A DNA stretch of 41,190 bases from an uncultured Alcanivoracaceae bacterium (GCA_947311585.1 CAMZLQ010000021.1:1-41190); one strand, 5' to 3'. Positions 19,451-30,282 are shown, counted from the stretch's first letter. Notes: generated from the sequence alone by a model not told the origin. Numbers and translations are program-made.

Positions 19451-20713
19451 ATGATTGTTAAATCCAATATAATTGCAGAAAAATTTAATCGCTTTTATTT
19501 TTCAAAAAAAAACAATACTGAAAATGAATTAAGTGCTTCATATACGCATTATTTACATAATAGAAATATTATAGAATCAAATGCTTACAGAGATTGTGTG
19601 CTTGAGTATATTAAGAAAATTAACAACATAGGCAGTTCACAAAACCCAATATCAAATAAAGTTGCTGAAGAAGCATTGCAGTATATATCTTGTGAATTTA
19701 AAAGTGCGGTTCCCTTTCCTGCCCACAAAAAATATCAGTTTAAATTTATTGACTTATTTGCAGGGATTGGAGGTATAAGGTTGGCTTTTCAGAATTTAAA
19801 AGGGAAATGTGTTTTTTCGAGTGAGTGGGATAAATTTTCAAAACTTACTTATGAAGCTAATTTTGGTGAAGTGCCTTTTGGTGATATAACAAAACCAGAA
19901 GTTAAAAACTATATACCGAATGGCTTTGACGTTTTATGTGCTGGATTTCCATGCCAATCATTTTCAATTGCAGGGAAACGTGGTGGATTTGAAGATACCA
20001 GAGGAACGTTGTTTTTTGATGTGGCAGAAATAATTAAACAAAAGCAACCTAAAGCTTTTTTTTTAGAAAATGTAAAAGGCTTAAAAAGTCATGATAAAGG
20101 TAATACTTTACGCACTATACTCAATACTCTAAGAAATGATTTGAACTATTATGTACCAGAACCGAAGATTATCAATGCTAAAGACTTTGGAGTGCCTCAA
20201 AATAGAGAGCGAATCTTTATTGTTGGATTTAGAAAGGACTTAGAAATAGATAGCTTTAAGTATCCCAAAGAGTTAAATAAAGAAGTTAAATTATCAGATG
20301 TTTTGGAAAAAGATGAGGTGTCAGTCAAGTATTATTTATCAACAACATATCTGGAAACTCTAAGAAAACACAAGGCAAGGCATATAAACAAAGGCAATGG
20401 TTTTGGTTATGAAATTTTATCAAATGATGGTATAGCCAATGCCGTTGTTTGTGGAGGAATGGGTAGAGAGAGAAATTTAATTGTTGACAATAAATTGACT
20501 AACTTCGTCCCTGTTACCAAAATCACAGGAAAGGTCAATCGTGAAGGCGTAAGAAAAATGACACCGAGAGAATGGGCAAGGCTACAAGGATTTCCAGACA
20601 ACTTTAAAATAGTGGTTTCTGATGCTCAGGCATATAAACAATTTGGGAATTCTGTTGCAATTCCTGCTATTCAAGCGACAGCAGAGTTAATCATAAGAAA
20701 ATTAATAGGATAA
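19451..20713 (+). CDS. DNA (cytosine-5-)-methyltransferase, type II R-M
   Basis: FKFIDLFAGIGGIRLAFQ, VLCAGFPCQSFSIAGKRGGFEDTRGTLFF, FFLENVKGL, NAKDFGVPQNRERIFIVGF, TPREWARLQGFPDNF, YKQFGNSVAIPAI; ~95-aa N-terminal extension. Confidence 0.95.
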   Translation: MIVKSNIIAEKFNRFYFSKKNNTENELSASYTHYLHNRNIIESNAYRDCVLEYIKKINNIGSSQNPISNKVAEEALQYISCEFKSAVPFPAHKKYQFKFIDLFAGIGGIRLAFQNLKGKCVFSSEWDKFSKLTYEANFGEVPFGDITKPEVKNYIPNGFDVLCAGFPCQSFSIAGKRGGFEDTRGTLFFDVAEIIKQKQPKAFFLENVKGLKSHDKGNTLRTILNTLRNDLNYYVPEPKIINAKDFGVPQNRERIFIVGFRKDLEIDSFKYPKELNKEVKLSDVLEKDEVSVKYYLSTTYLETLRKHKARHINKGNGFGYEILSNDGIANAVVCGGMGRERNLIVDNKLTNFVPVTKITGKVNREGVRKMTPREWARLQGFPDNFKIVVSDAQAYKQFGNSVAIPAIQATAELIIRKLIG

Positions 20714-20718
20714 TAGTT

Positions 20719-21366
20719 ATGGGTATATTACAAGAATTGAATATAGTTCGAGGAAAAAATACATTAGCATCGAATATCTTTTATAAATTGTTTCCTTCTT
20801 TTTTAACTATTAAATATAGCAGCCCATCGGATTATGTTTCTCAATATTGGGATTCTTATTTAAAAATTCAAAATCAAGAGTGTGGAAATAATAACCAAAG
20901 GAAACGAGGAATAAATGGTAAAATATTTGAATACATAATTGCCACTCTATTGATAAGAGAAAACATTTTTCCAATTTTTATAGAGGCAAAAGTGGCTTTT
21001 GTTCCAAACATTAAATATGACTTAATGTTGTATTCTACTGACGGTGGGCCAATATCCTTAAGTGCTAAAACATCATTCAGAGAACGTTATAAACAAGCTG
21101 ACTTAGAAGCTATTTCTTTAAAGTATGTTCATAGGAAGTCATTATCTTATCTAATAACATTGTCAGAGGAAGATGCAATTTCTGTAAATAAGAAACAAAA
21201 ACAGGGTGATGTTATTGGGCTAGATCGAGCAATTTGCGCCACAACTCCTGAATTCGATAAGCTTATTTCAGAGCTTAAAACGTATAATTTAACAGAAGCA
21301 CCAAATATTAATGTAATAACATCAAGTCAAATTATCACCAAAAAAAATGTATCATCACTAGAATAA
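20719..21366 (+). CDS. Putative type II restriction endonuclease paired with the adjacent C5 methyltransferase
   Basis: 5 bp downstream of the methyltransferase; FEYIIATLLIRENIFPIFIEAKVAFVPNIKYDLMLYS...PISLSAKTSFRERYKQADLEA suggests a PD-(D/E)xK-type core (D...SxK). Confidence 0.7.
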   Translation: MGILQELNIVRGKNTLASNIFYKLFPSFLTIKYSSPSDYVSQYWDSYLKIQNQECGNNNQRKRGINGKIFEYIIATLLIRENIFPIFIEAKVAFVPNIKYDLMLYSTDGGPISLSAKTSFRERYKQADLEAISLKYVHRKSLSYLITLSEEDAISVNKKQKQGDVIGLDRAICATTPEFDKLISELKTYNLTEAPNINVITSSQIITKKNVSSLE

Positions 21367-21417
21367 GTTAAAATATCGATTTGGTGATTGACAATAAATG
21401 TTTTTAAGTAAAGTAGG

Positions 21418-21441
21418 TTGGGCTAAGAATGCACAGCCCAA
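21418..21441. repeat. Short palindromic repeat (TTGGGCT...AGCCCAA type)
   Basis: gtaggTTGGGCT-AAGAATGCAC-AGCCCAA. Confidence 0.5.
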
Positions 21442-21605
21442 AAAAAGTCAGAGCGTATACGGTAGAATGTAGCAATGAAAAGTATAAGATATTTTGGATT
21501 GTCGGTTTTAACCGACGGCTTTTTGTTTTTGCTTGATGATTGAGTGGGATAAATTCCACTGACCAAATAAAAATACAAAAACGCAACTTTAGATTAGAGT
21601 GATTA

Positions 21606-21690
21606 ATTAGTTTGTCAGGTTGGTGCTTATAAAGAATGATTTGGTGATTTTACCAATGAATTCTTTTAAGTGCCAACCTGGCAAACTAAT
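21606..21690. repeat. Long imperfect inverted repeat (~85 nt) downstream of groEL
   Basis: ATTAGTTTGtCAGGTTGGtGCTTAtAAAGAATgaTTTGGT-gattt-tACCAAtgaATTCTTTtAAGTGCCAACCTGGCAAACTAAT. Confidence 0.75.
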
Positions 21691-21711
21691 GAGTCATTAT
21701 CATCTTAAAAT

Positions 21712-23412
<1,701 letters not shown>

Positions 23413-23700
23413 TTATTCAATAACGCCTATGATGTCAGATTCATTCATGTATAAAAATTCTTCACCATCAGCTTTGAACTCTGTACCTGAATATTTACCA
23501 AATAAAACAACGTCGCCAACTTTAACTTCTAAAGCGCGAACATCGCCATTTTCTAAAACTTTGCCATTACCCACTGCAACAATTGTGCCTTGTGCTGGGG
23601 CTTCTTGACCCGATTCTGGGATAATAATGCCACTGGCTGTTGTGGTTTCTTTTTCTTTACGTTTTACTATTACACGGTCGTGTAAAGGACGAATATTCAT
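23413..23700 (-). CDS. groES: Co-chaperonin GroES
   Basis: [47 protein letters not shown]. Confidence 0.99.
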   Translation of the reverse strand: MNIRPLHDRVIVKRKEKETTTASGIIIPESGQEAPAQGTIVAVGNGKVLENGDVRALEVKVGDVVLFGKYSGTEFKADGEEFLYMNESDIIGVIE

Positions 23701-23775
23701 TTTTTTCTCCTATGTTTTTTATTTAATTAATTAAGATTATCGATAAGTAACTTATTAATTATTAAGTTGGCAACT

Positions 23776-23803
23776 AGATAGGGTTGAATGAAATGAATTC
23801 AAG
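23776..23803 (-). promoter_or_regulatory. Sigma-32-type heat-shock promoter of groESL
   Basis: Minus strand reads CTTGAA-(14 nt)-CCCTATCT, close to the sigma-32 consensus CTTGAAA-N(13-15)-CCCCATNT, ~75 bp upstream of the groES start. Confidence 0.75.
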
Positions 23804-23817
23804 GATAATTTCAAAAT

Positions 23818-24258
23818 TTATTCGCCAATGTCTTCATTCCATAATTCAGGTTTTTCGGCAATAAATTTCTCCATGATATCTATACACTCTTGGTTGTCCA
23901 TCATAATAATTTCAACGCCTTTGGATTTGAGGTAATCTTCTTCTCCCATAAAAGTTTTATTTTCACCAATGACAACTTTCGGAATGCCGTATAATAAAAT
24001 TGTGCCAGAACACATAGAACAAGGTGAAAGTGTGGTGTAAAGTGTACATTCTTGGTAGATTGATGCCTTTTGCCGACCAGCATTTTCCAACGCATCCATT
24101 TCGCCGTGTAAAACTACCGAACCATCTTGTACGCGTTTATTGTGTCCAGCCCCTAGTATTTTGCCATTATGGACAATAACAGAACCAATGGGAATGCCAC
24201 CTTCGTTATAACTTTTTTTGGCTTGCTCAATGGCGGCTTGTAAGAATTTTTTGTGCAT
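23818..24258 (-). CDS. Cytosine deaminase, yeast FCY1-like CDA-fold nucleoside/base deaminase
   Basis: LHGEMDALENAG, TLSPCSMCSGTILLYGIPKVVIGENKTFMGEEDYLKSKGVEIIMMD, C-terminal FIAEKPELWNEDIGE matching the yeast enzyme ending FIDERPQDWFEDIGE (from memory). Confidence 0.85.
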   Translation of the reverse strand: MHKKFLQAAIEQAKKSYNEGGIPIGSVIVHNGKILGAGHNKRVQDGSVVLHGEMDALENAGRQKASIYQECTLYTTLSPCSMCSGTILLYGIPKVVIGENKTFMGEEDYLKSKGVEIIMMDNQECIDIMEKFIAEKPELWNEDIGE

Positions 24259-24319
24259 AATATAGCTGTATTTTTATTTGAGCGTGCTATTATAACCTTA
24301 ATTTTAAAAGTATAGGCAT

Positions 24320-25606
24320 ATGAAAATATTGTTTCTTATTTTGTTGTTTCTTTTTGAAACTGGTTTAGCCAAAGTTGATTTATCGCGGCAAGCCCAATTG
24401 CAAAATGAACTCACACCGTTTGGTGCAATTAAATCGGGTCATGGGAAAGATATACCAGCTTGGGGTGAAACGATTGATGATTTTGGTGATGAAGAACCAT
24501 TATTTACCATTACACAAGATTCGTATTCTCAATACAAAGATAAACTAACCGCAGGGCAAATAGCCTTATTTAAACGCTACGATACCTTCCAAATGCCTAT
24601 TTATCCATCGCATCGAACCGCTGTTGCTCCGCAATGGGTTTACGACAATACTTTTGATAATGCCATTGATACAGAATTAAATAAAGATCAATCGGGTTTT
24701 GAAAATGCCAAAGGCGGTATTCCTTTTGCTATTCCGCAATCGCCTTTAGAGGTTTATTTTAACCATATTGCCCGTTGGCGAGGACAACAGGTGGAAAGTA
24801 CTTTTAGTGATGCAGTGGTGGAAAAAAGCGGGCAATTCACCTTGATAACCAACAAAGCCTTGGTTCGCTTTGATTCGTACGTGCCTAATCATAAGAGTAA
24901 AAACTTCATCTCAATCATTGGCAAAACCCTCGCACCAGCCACACGTTCAGGCAGTGGCGTATTGGTTCTTGAACCACTTGATCAATTAAACAATAAACGT
25001 TCGGCTTGGTTGTGGGATAAAGGTCGTCGTCGCGTAATTCGGGCACCGAATGTGTCGTATGATAATGTTGTGTCAACCTCTAGCGGATTACGAACAGTTG
25101 ATGATACCGATATGATTAGTGGTTCACCTGATCGATTTGATTGGAAAATGCTTGAAAAACGTGAGGTGTATATCCCATACAATAATGACAAGCTTGCCGA
25201 TAAAATACTTAAATACCGTGATATTTTGACAAAAAATCACATCAATTCACAATACGCACGTTATGAATTGCACCGTGTTTGGGTCATAGAAGCCACATTG
25301 AAACCCAAATGGCGGCATCTTTATTCCAAACGCACTTTTTATATCGATGAAGACACTTGGCAAGTGGTTATTGCTGACCAATACAATAAAAAAGGCGACC
25401 TTTGGCGAGTGAGTATGTCGTATCCTAAATTTTTTAAAGAAATGCCTGGGGTATTTTCGGTGATAAATGTTTTTCACGATTTAGTCTCAAAACGCTACCA
25501 CGTGATGGGCTTAGAAAACGAAGTCAAAACCGATGCCAAATACAATGGTGAGATTGCCAAAGATGGCTTGTTTACACCATCTGGGTTTAAGCGCTTTATG
25601 CGATAA
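24320..25606 (+). CDS. DUF1329 family protein, secreted
   Basis: LTPFGAIKSGHGKDIPAWGE, NKRSAWLWDKGRRRVIRAPNVSYD, DTDMISGSPDRFDWKMLEKREVYIPYN. Confidence 0.9.
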   Translation: MKILFLILLFLFETGLAKVDLSRQAQLQNELTPFGAIKSGHGKDIPAWGETIDDFGDEEPLFTITQDSYSQYKDKLTAGQIALFKRYDTFQMPIYPSHRTAVAPQWVYDNTFDNAIDTELNKDQSGFENAKGGIPFAIPQSPLEVYFNHIARWRGQQVESTFSDAVVEKSGQFTLITNKALVRFDSYVPNHKSKNFISIIGKTLAPATRSGSGVLVLEPLDQLNNKRSAWLWDKGRRRVIRAPNVSYDNVVSTSSGLRTVDDTDMISGSPDRFDWKMLEKREVYIPYNNDKLADKILKYRDILTKNHINSQYARYELHRVWVIEATLKPKWRHLYSKRTFYIDEDTWQVVIADQYNKKGDLWRVSMSYPKFFKEMPGVFSVINVFHDLVSKRYHVMGLENEVKTDAKYNGEIAKDGLFTPSGFKRFMR

Positions 25607-25701
25607 AATGCCATGCTACTTGATATTAGCTTTGCTGGGTCATATCTTTTATTAACTAAATTTGTTAAAATGCGTGCCTTTAAATTTACAAAGAAAACAT
25701 T

Positions 25702-26793
25702 ATGGGCTTCAAATGTGGCATTGTTGGGCTTCCCAACGTCGGCAAATCAACTTTATTTAACGCACTAACCAAAGCGGGTATTGATGCGGCAAACTACCCT
25801 TTTTGCACCATTGAACCCAATGTTGGCGTGGTTGAAGTGCCCGATCCACGTTTAAAGGAATTGGCAAAAATAGTCAATCCAGAACGCACATTACCAACGG
25901 TGATGGAATTTGTCGATATTGCTGGACTGGTCGCAGGTGCTTCCAAAGGCGAAGGCTTGGGAAATAAATTTTTATCCAATATCCGTGAAACCGATGCCAT
26001 TGCGCATGTTGTGCGCTGTTTTGAAGACGATGATGTGGTGCATGTAGAGGGCAAGATTTCACCGCTTGATGATGTCGAAACCATCAACACAGAATTGGCA
26101 CTAGCCGATTTAGACTCAGCAGAGCGTGGTTTGCTAAAAGCACAAAAACAAGGACGTTCAGGCAATAAAGAAGCACAAGCCCGCGCAGCAACATTGGAAA
26201 AAATTGTCGCACAATTATCTGAAGGCTTACCTATTCGCGCATTGGATTTGTACAAAGAAGAAAAAGAAGTCATCAGAGAATTTAGTTTTATAACAGCCAA
26301 ACCAGTGATGTATATTGCCAATGTTGCCGAAGATGGATTTGAAAACAATCCGTTTTTAGATAAAGTTCGCACAATGGCAGAAGCCGAAAAATCCTCAGTT
26401 GTCCCCGTTTGTGCGGTAATTGAATCCGAAATCGCTATTTTGGATGATGAAGACAAAGAAATGTTTATGGAAGAATTGGGCTTAGATGAAGCAGGATTGG
26501 ACAGAGTCATCCGCGCAGGTCATGACTTGTTGGGATTACACACTTATTTTACCGCAGGTGTCAAAGAAGTCCGAGCTTGGACTTTCAAAGCAGGCTCAAC
26601 CGCGCCTCAATGTGCAGGCGTTATTCATACCGATTTTGAAAAAGGCTTTATCCGCGCCGAAACCATGGCTTATGAAGATTTTATTGAGTTTAAAGGCGAA
26701 GCTGGCTGTAAAGAAGCAGGTAAATTGCGGTTGGAAGGCAAAGAATATTTGGTCAAAGAAGGCGATGTTTTGCACTTCCGTTTTAACGTATAA
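25702..26793 (+). CDS. ychF: Redox-regulated ATPase YchF (OBG family)
   Basis: [44 protein letters not shown]; full-length with TGS domain ending. Confidence 0.98.
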   Translation: MGFKCGIVGLPNVGKSTLFNALTKAGIDAANYPFCTIEPNVGVVEVPDPRLKELAKIVNPERTLPTVMEFVDIAGLVAGASKGEGLGNKFLSNIRETDAIAHVVRCFEDDDVVHVEGKISPLDDVETINTELALADLDSAERGLLKAQKQGRSGNKEAQARAATLEKIVAQLSEGLPIRALDLYKEEKEVIREFSFITAKPVMYIANVAEDGFENNPFLDKVRTMAEAEKSSVVPVCAVIESEIAILDDEDKEMFMEELGLDEAGLDRVIRAGHDLLGLHTYFTAGVKEVRAWTFKAGSTAPQCAGVIHTDFEKGFIRAETMAYEDFIEFKGEAGCKEAGKLRLEGKEYLVKEGDVLHFRFNV

Positions 26794-26803
26794 GGAAAAA
26801 AAT

Positions 26804-27508
26804 ATGAAACTATTACTCACTTTTATTTTATTTAACATAAATCCAATAGTATTGGCATATTCAGATAGTGCATTGGAGGTTAATCAATCAATTGTTGCGG
26901 ATTATTTATTTAATTCAGATCTTACTAGCTCTATATTTGGCGCACCAGATTTAGAATACCTAGGAAATAACATAAATTATCAGGAAGACACTATTTTTGG
27001 CATTACAAAAACTGTGGTTGACTTTGATGAGGGCGAAGGCTTTAAACTGGATGTTTCAAATCTAATTACTAGTGAAGAATACAGTATTGCAATGGTATTC
27101 AAGATTTCAATTATTAGTGGCTACACAAAGCTCATTGACTTTAAAAACTTAGTAGACGATCAAGGTCTTTATTCTCTTAATGGGAAACTGAGATTCTATC
27201 CAAATACTATTGGCAATGAAGTTACTATACCTGAAAATCAATTTGTACAGCTATTTTTTACTCGTAACATCTCAGGGCTTTACAAGGGCTATATAGATCA
27301 AGAATTACAGTTTGAATATGATGATATTGACGGCGACTCAATACCGGAATTATTGTTGCATTTTTTCCGAGATGACATGGCAACTGCAAATCTTGAGAAC
27401 TCTCCCGGTTCAGTCACAAGAATCACTATTTTTAATAAAGCTTTAACACAAGCAGAAATTCAAGAATTTCATCCATTAGATACAATATTCTGTAATGGTT
27501 TTGAATAA
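26804..27508 (+). CDS. Secreted LamG/concanavalin-A-like domain protein ending in DTIFCNGFE
   Basis: True start MKLLLTFILFNINPIVLAYSDS at 26804, inside the 26486 ORF; ...SVTRITIFNKALTQAEIQEF (LamG-like end). Confidence 0.7.
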   Translation: MKLLLTFILFNINPIVLAYSDSALEVNQSIVADYLFNSDLTSSIFGAPDLEYLGNNINYQEDTIFGITKTVVDFDEGEGFKLDVSNLITSEEYSIAMVFKISIISGYTKLIDFKNLVDDQGLYSLNGKLRFYPNTIGNEVTIPENQFVQLFFTRNISGLYKGYIDQELQFEYDDIDGDSIPELLLHFFRDDMATANLENSPGSVTRITIFNKALTQAEIQEFHPLDTIFCNGFE

Positions 27509-27535
27509 AATAAAAAAATACATATTACCAAGGAT

Positions 27536-27598
27536 GAATCGAAGGGGTCGGAGGATTTGAATCGAAGGGGTCGAGAATCGAAGGGGTCGGAGGATTTG
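27536..27598. repeat. Three tandem copies of GAATCGAAGGGGTCG(GAGGATTTG)
   Basis: Copies at 27536-27559 (24 nt), 27559-27574 (16 nt, truncated), 27575-27598 (24 nt, identical to the first). Confidence 0.9.
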
Positions 27599-27684
27599 AT
27601 GGTTTTAATCATACAAGACTTGTAACCACACTATCCGCAGATTATCGGCTTTTATTCTTGTAAATCTCTCTATAGTATAGCCTT

Positions 27685-28113
27685 ATGAAAAACAAAATCG
27701 CAAAATCATTACTCATACTTGGTGCACTAATTGCCACCTTTACCGCTTTAGCGCATTTATCCTGTATTATATTTGGTCCGCAATGTTACAAAGCGCAATT
27801 AGCACCAGAATTTATCGTTGAGTCTGCTATTCAGGGTACATGGCTTGCACCATTTGGTGCGATTTTAATTTCACTTCTGTTCTTTACTTGTGCCGCTTAT
27901 GCACTTTCTAAAGCAGGAATAATTCGCAAGATTCCATTGTTAAATCTAGGCATTTATACCATTGCCACAATAGCAATCATTCGCGGTCTTTTGACATTTC
28001 AGCTCAAATTTCGGCATCCTGAGTTGGTGGGTTTGAATAATTTAAGCATTGGTGTTGTTTGGTTTATAGCAGGTTTACTTTTTTTGATTGGTGGCAAATT
28101 AAAAGCGAGTTGA
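27685..28113 (+). CDS. Hypothetical membrane protein (142 aa, about 4 TM helices)
   Basis: Four hydrophobic segments. Confidence 0.7.
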   Translation: MKNKIAKSLLILGALIATFTALAHLSCIIFGPQCYKAQLAPEFIVESAIQGTWLAPFGAILISLLFFTCAAYALSKAGIIRKIPLLNLGIYTIATIAIIRGLLTFQLKFRHPELVGLNNLSIGVVWFIAGLLFLIGGKLKAS

Positions 28114-28188
28114 TTTTTATTTGCGAATATCTACATCATCTGCGGAAAAACACTTTTAATTTTGTAACACTCTCGATATTATAGCCTT

Positions 28189-28557
28189 ATGCAAAAAATC
28201 AAAAAATACCTACTCCCATCGTTACTCTATGGAGCTGCCATCTTTGCTTTATATTTTGTTTACCAAACACAAGTCAAAGTCATCAATCAAGAAGTCTCAG
28301 CGCGAGAGATCGACCCCAACTGCGACATCATCATGTTCACCACCGAATCCTGCCCTTATTGCAAAAAAGCCAAAACCTATCTTGCCTCAAAAGGTGTGCA
28401 GTGGTGCGAACGCGATATCGAATGGTCAGATGAAGACGCACAATTATTTAAACAACTCGGTGGCAAAGGCACGCCATTGACTATTATTGGCAATCAAGTC
28501 ATTGGTGGTTTTGTAGCAAAACGTTTTGATAAAGCCTTAGTACAATTAGAGAAATAA
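28189..28557 (+). CDS. Membrane-anchored glutaredoxin-like protein
   Basis: N-terminal hydrophobic anchor LLPSLLYGAAIFALYFVY; DIIMFTTESCPYCKKAKTYLASKGVQWCERDIE...GGKGTPLTIIGNQVIGGF. Confidence 0.88.
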   Translation: MQKIKKYLLPSLLYGAAIFALYFVYQTQVKVINQEVSAREIDPNCDIIMFTTESCPYCKKAKTYLASKGVQWCERDIEWSDEDAQLFKQLGGKGTPLTIIGNQVIGGFVAKRFDKALVQLEK

Positions 28558-28561
28558 AAAA

Positions 28562-29401
28562 ATGAAATTTAACGGCACAAAAAACTACATCGCAACCTAT
28601 GATTTATCCATGGCAGTTAATGCTGCGGTGACTTTGCAACGTCCCTTGCTGATAAAAGGTGAACCTGGTACGGGCAAAACCATGTTGGCGCAAGAAGTGG
28701 CTGACTCATTGGGTAAACGCTTAATCAATTGGCACATCAAATCCACCACCAAAGCGCAACAAGGCTTGTACGAATACGATGCCGTTTCGCGCTTGCGGGA
28801 TTCTCAGTTGGGCGATGATAAGGTGCATGATATAGGTAATTACATCAAGCAAGGTAAAATTTGGCAGGCATTTGCTGCGGATGAACAAGTGGTGTTATTA
28901 ATTGATGAGATTGATAAAGCAGATATTGAATTTCCTAATGATTTACTGGTTGAGTTAGATCAAATGGAGTTTAGTGTTTATGAAACGGGGCAGCAAATCA
29001 AAGCCAAACACCGCCCGATTATCATTATCACCAGCAACAACGAAAAAGAACTGCCCGATGCCTTCTTGCGCCGTTGCTTTTTCCATTACATCAATTTTCC
29101 TGATAAACAAACCATGCAAGCTATTGTTGATGTACATTATCCAGAGATTCAAAAACAATTGGTTAAAGCCGCACTTGATGTATTTTTTCAATTGCGTGAA
29201 GTGCCAGGTTTAAAGAAAAAGCCTTCAACTTCGGAATTGATTGATTGGCTTAAATTGTTGTTGGCTGACAATATTCCGCTCGAACTGCTACAGAACAAAA
29301 GTATTAAAGAAGCCATTCCACCACTTTATGGTGCTTTGCTCAAGAATGAACAAGATGTTGATTTGATTCAACGCTTGGCTTTTATGATGCGTAGGGATTA
29401 A
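28562..29401 (+). CDS. MoxR-type AAA+ ATPase
   Basis: Walker A GEPGTGKTML; VVLLIDEIDKAD; IIITSNNEKELPDAFLRRCFFHYINFP. Confidence 0.92.
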   Translation: MKFNGTKNYIATYDLSMAVNAAVTLQRPLLIKGEPGTGKTMLAQEVADSLGKRLINWHIKSTTKAQQGLYEYDAVSRLRDSQLGDDKVHDIGNYIKQGKIWQAFAADEQVVLLIDEIDKADIEFPNDLLVELDQMEFSVYETGQQIKAKHRPIIIITSNNEKELPDAFLRRCFFHYINFPDKQTMQAIVDVHYPEIQKQLVKAALDVFFQLREVPGLKKKPSTSELIDWLKLLLADNIPLELLQNKSIKEAIPPLYGALLKNEQDVDLIQRLAFMMRRD

Positions 29402-29463
29402 AGATTATTGATAGTTGTTTAAAAATCGGATATTATAGTATTTTATCCTACCAGAGAAGTATA

Positions 29464-29721
29464 ATGGGTTTAGTAAAAAAAAGTATCACCGTAACCGAAC
29501 AACAAAATGATTGGATTAAAAACCGCATAGTTAATGGAGATTATGGCAATGACAGTGAATATTTGCGTGATTTAATTAGAAAAGATAAATCTGAGAATGA
29601 TAAGCTTATAAAGTTACAAGCGGCTGTTCAAGTGGGATTGGATAGTGGTATTAGTGAAAGAACTTTTGAAGAAATTATTCAGTCTGTAGAAGATAGATTA
29701 AGGAACAATGCAGAATTGTAA
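29464..29721 (+). CDS. ParD-like antitoxin (type II TA)
   Basis: KSITVTEQQNDWIKNRIVNGDYGNDSEYLRDLIRKDK. Confidence 0.85.
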   Translation: MGLVKKSITVTEQQNDWIKNRIVNGDYGNDSEYLRDLIRKDKSENDKLIKLQAAVQVGLDSGISERTFEEIIQSVEDRLRNNAEL

Positions 29722-29998
29722 ATTCTCAAAACAAGCAGATAAGGATATCGAAAATATTCACGAATATACGTACATCAATTTTGGGCAAAAACAAGCTCAC
29801 ATTTATTCTGCAAATTTGTTTAATAAGATACAGTCTATTGTTACTAATGAAATTAGAGGTCGAAACGCAAGTTTTATTAAGCAAAACATAAGAAAACTGG
29901 AAGTAGGCTCACATATTATATTATATAAAGAACAATATAATTCAATTTTAATTGTAAGGATTTTACATAAAAGTATGGATTTACAAAGACATATATGA
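29708..29998 (+). CDS. ParE-like toxin (RelE/ParE superfamily)
   Basis: FSKQADKDIENIHEYTYINFGQKQAHIYSANLFNKIQSI...LEVGSHIILYKEQYNSILIVRILHKSMDLQRHI; overlaps parD by 14 nt. Confidence 0.85.
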   Translation: MQNCKFSKQADKDIENIHEYTYINFGQKQAHIYSANLFNKIQSIVTNEIRGRNASFIKQNIRKLEVGSHIILYKEQYNSILIVRILHKSMDLQRHI

Positions 29999-30279
29999 GT
30001 TTAAGAAATCATGTTGTTGTAAAAGAATCGTTTGATATTACTGGTAGAGGTGTTGGGATAATACCAATTGAAAGTTTACCTTTTAGCTTGTTTAGAAAAC
30101 GATATAGAGTTTTGTTGGAAACACCAAATGGTAAACGTATTGAGGGTATAGCTTCTGTTGAATCTATATTAATTAGCGTGTCAAAAAAACAAGAGTCTTT
30201 TACTTTTTTTTTAGAATCCCTCAAATCAAATGACATTCCAGAAAATACTAAAATATCAATTATTGAAGAGCTATATTAA
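29995..30279 (+). CDS. Small hypothetical protein (94 aa), possibly EF-Tu-domain-2-like beta-barrel
   Basis: ATGA overlap with the toxin gene; ESFDITGRGVGIIPIESLPFSLFRKRYRVLLETPNGKRIEGIASVESILI. Confidence 0.65.
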   Translation: MSLRNHVVVKESFDITGRGVGIIPIESLPFSLFRKRYRVLLETPNGKRIEGIASVESILISVSKKQESFTFFLESLKSNDIPENTKISIIEELY

Positions 30280-30282
30280 CAA

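Noticed and set aside
23704-23775. CIRCE operator upstream of groES
   Set aside because: No TTAGCACTC-N9-GAGTGCTAA; the only palindrome is AACTTATTAATTATTAAGTT.
25794-26510. 238-aa antisense ORF in ychF
   Set aside because: Ser-rich antisense translation of a strongly conserved gene; codon artefact.
26486-26803. N-terminal extension of the 340-aa LamG ORF
   Set aside because: Overlaps the ychF 3' end out of frame; a signal-peptide start with RBS-like AAGGAAAAAA lies at 26804.
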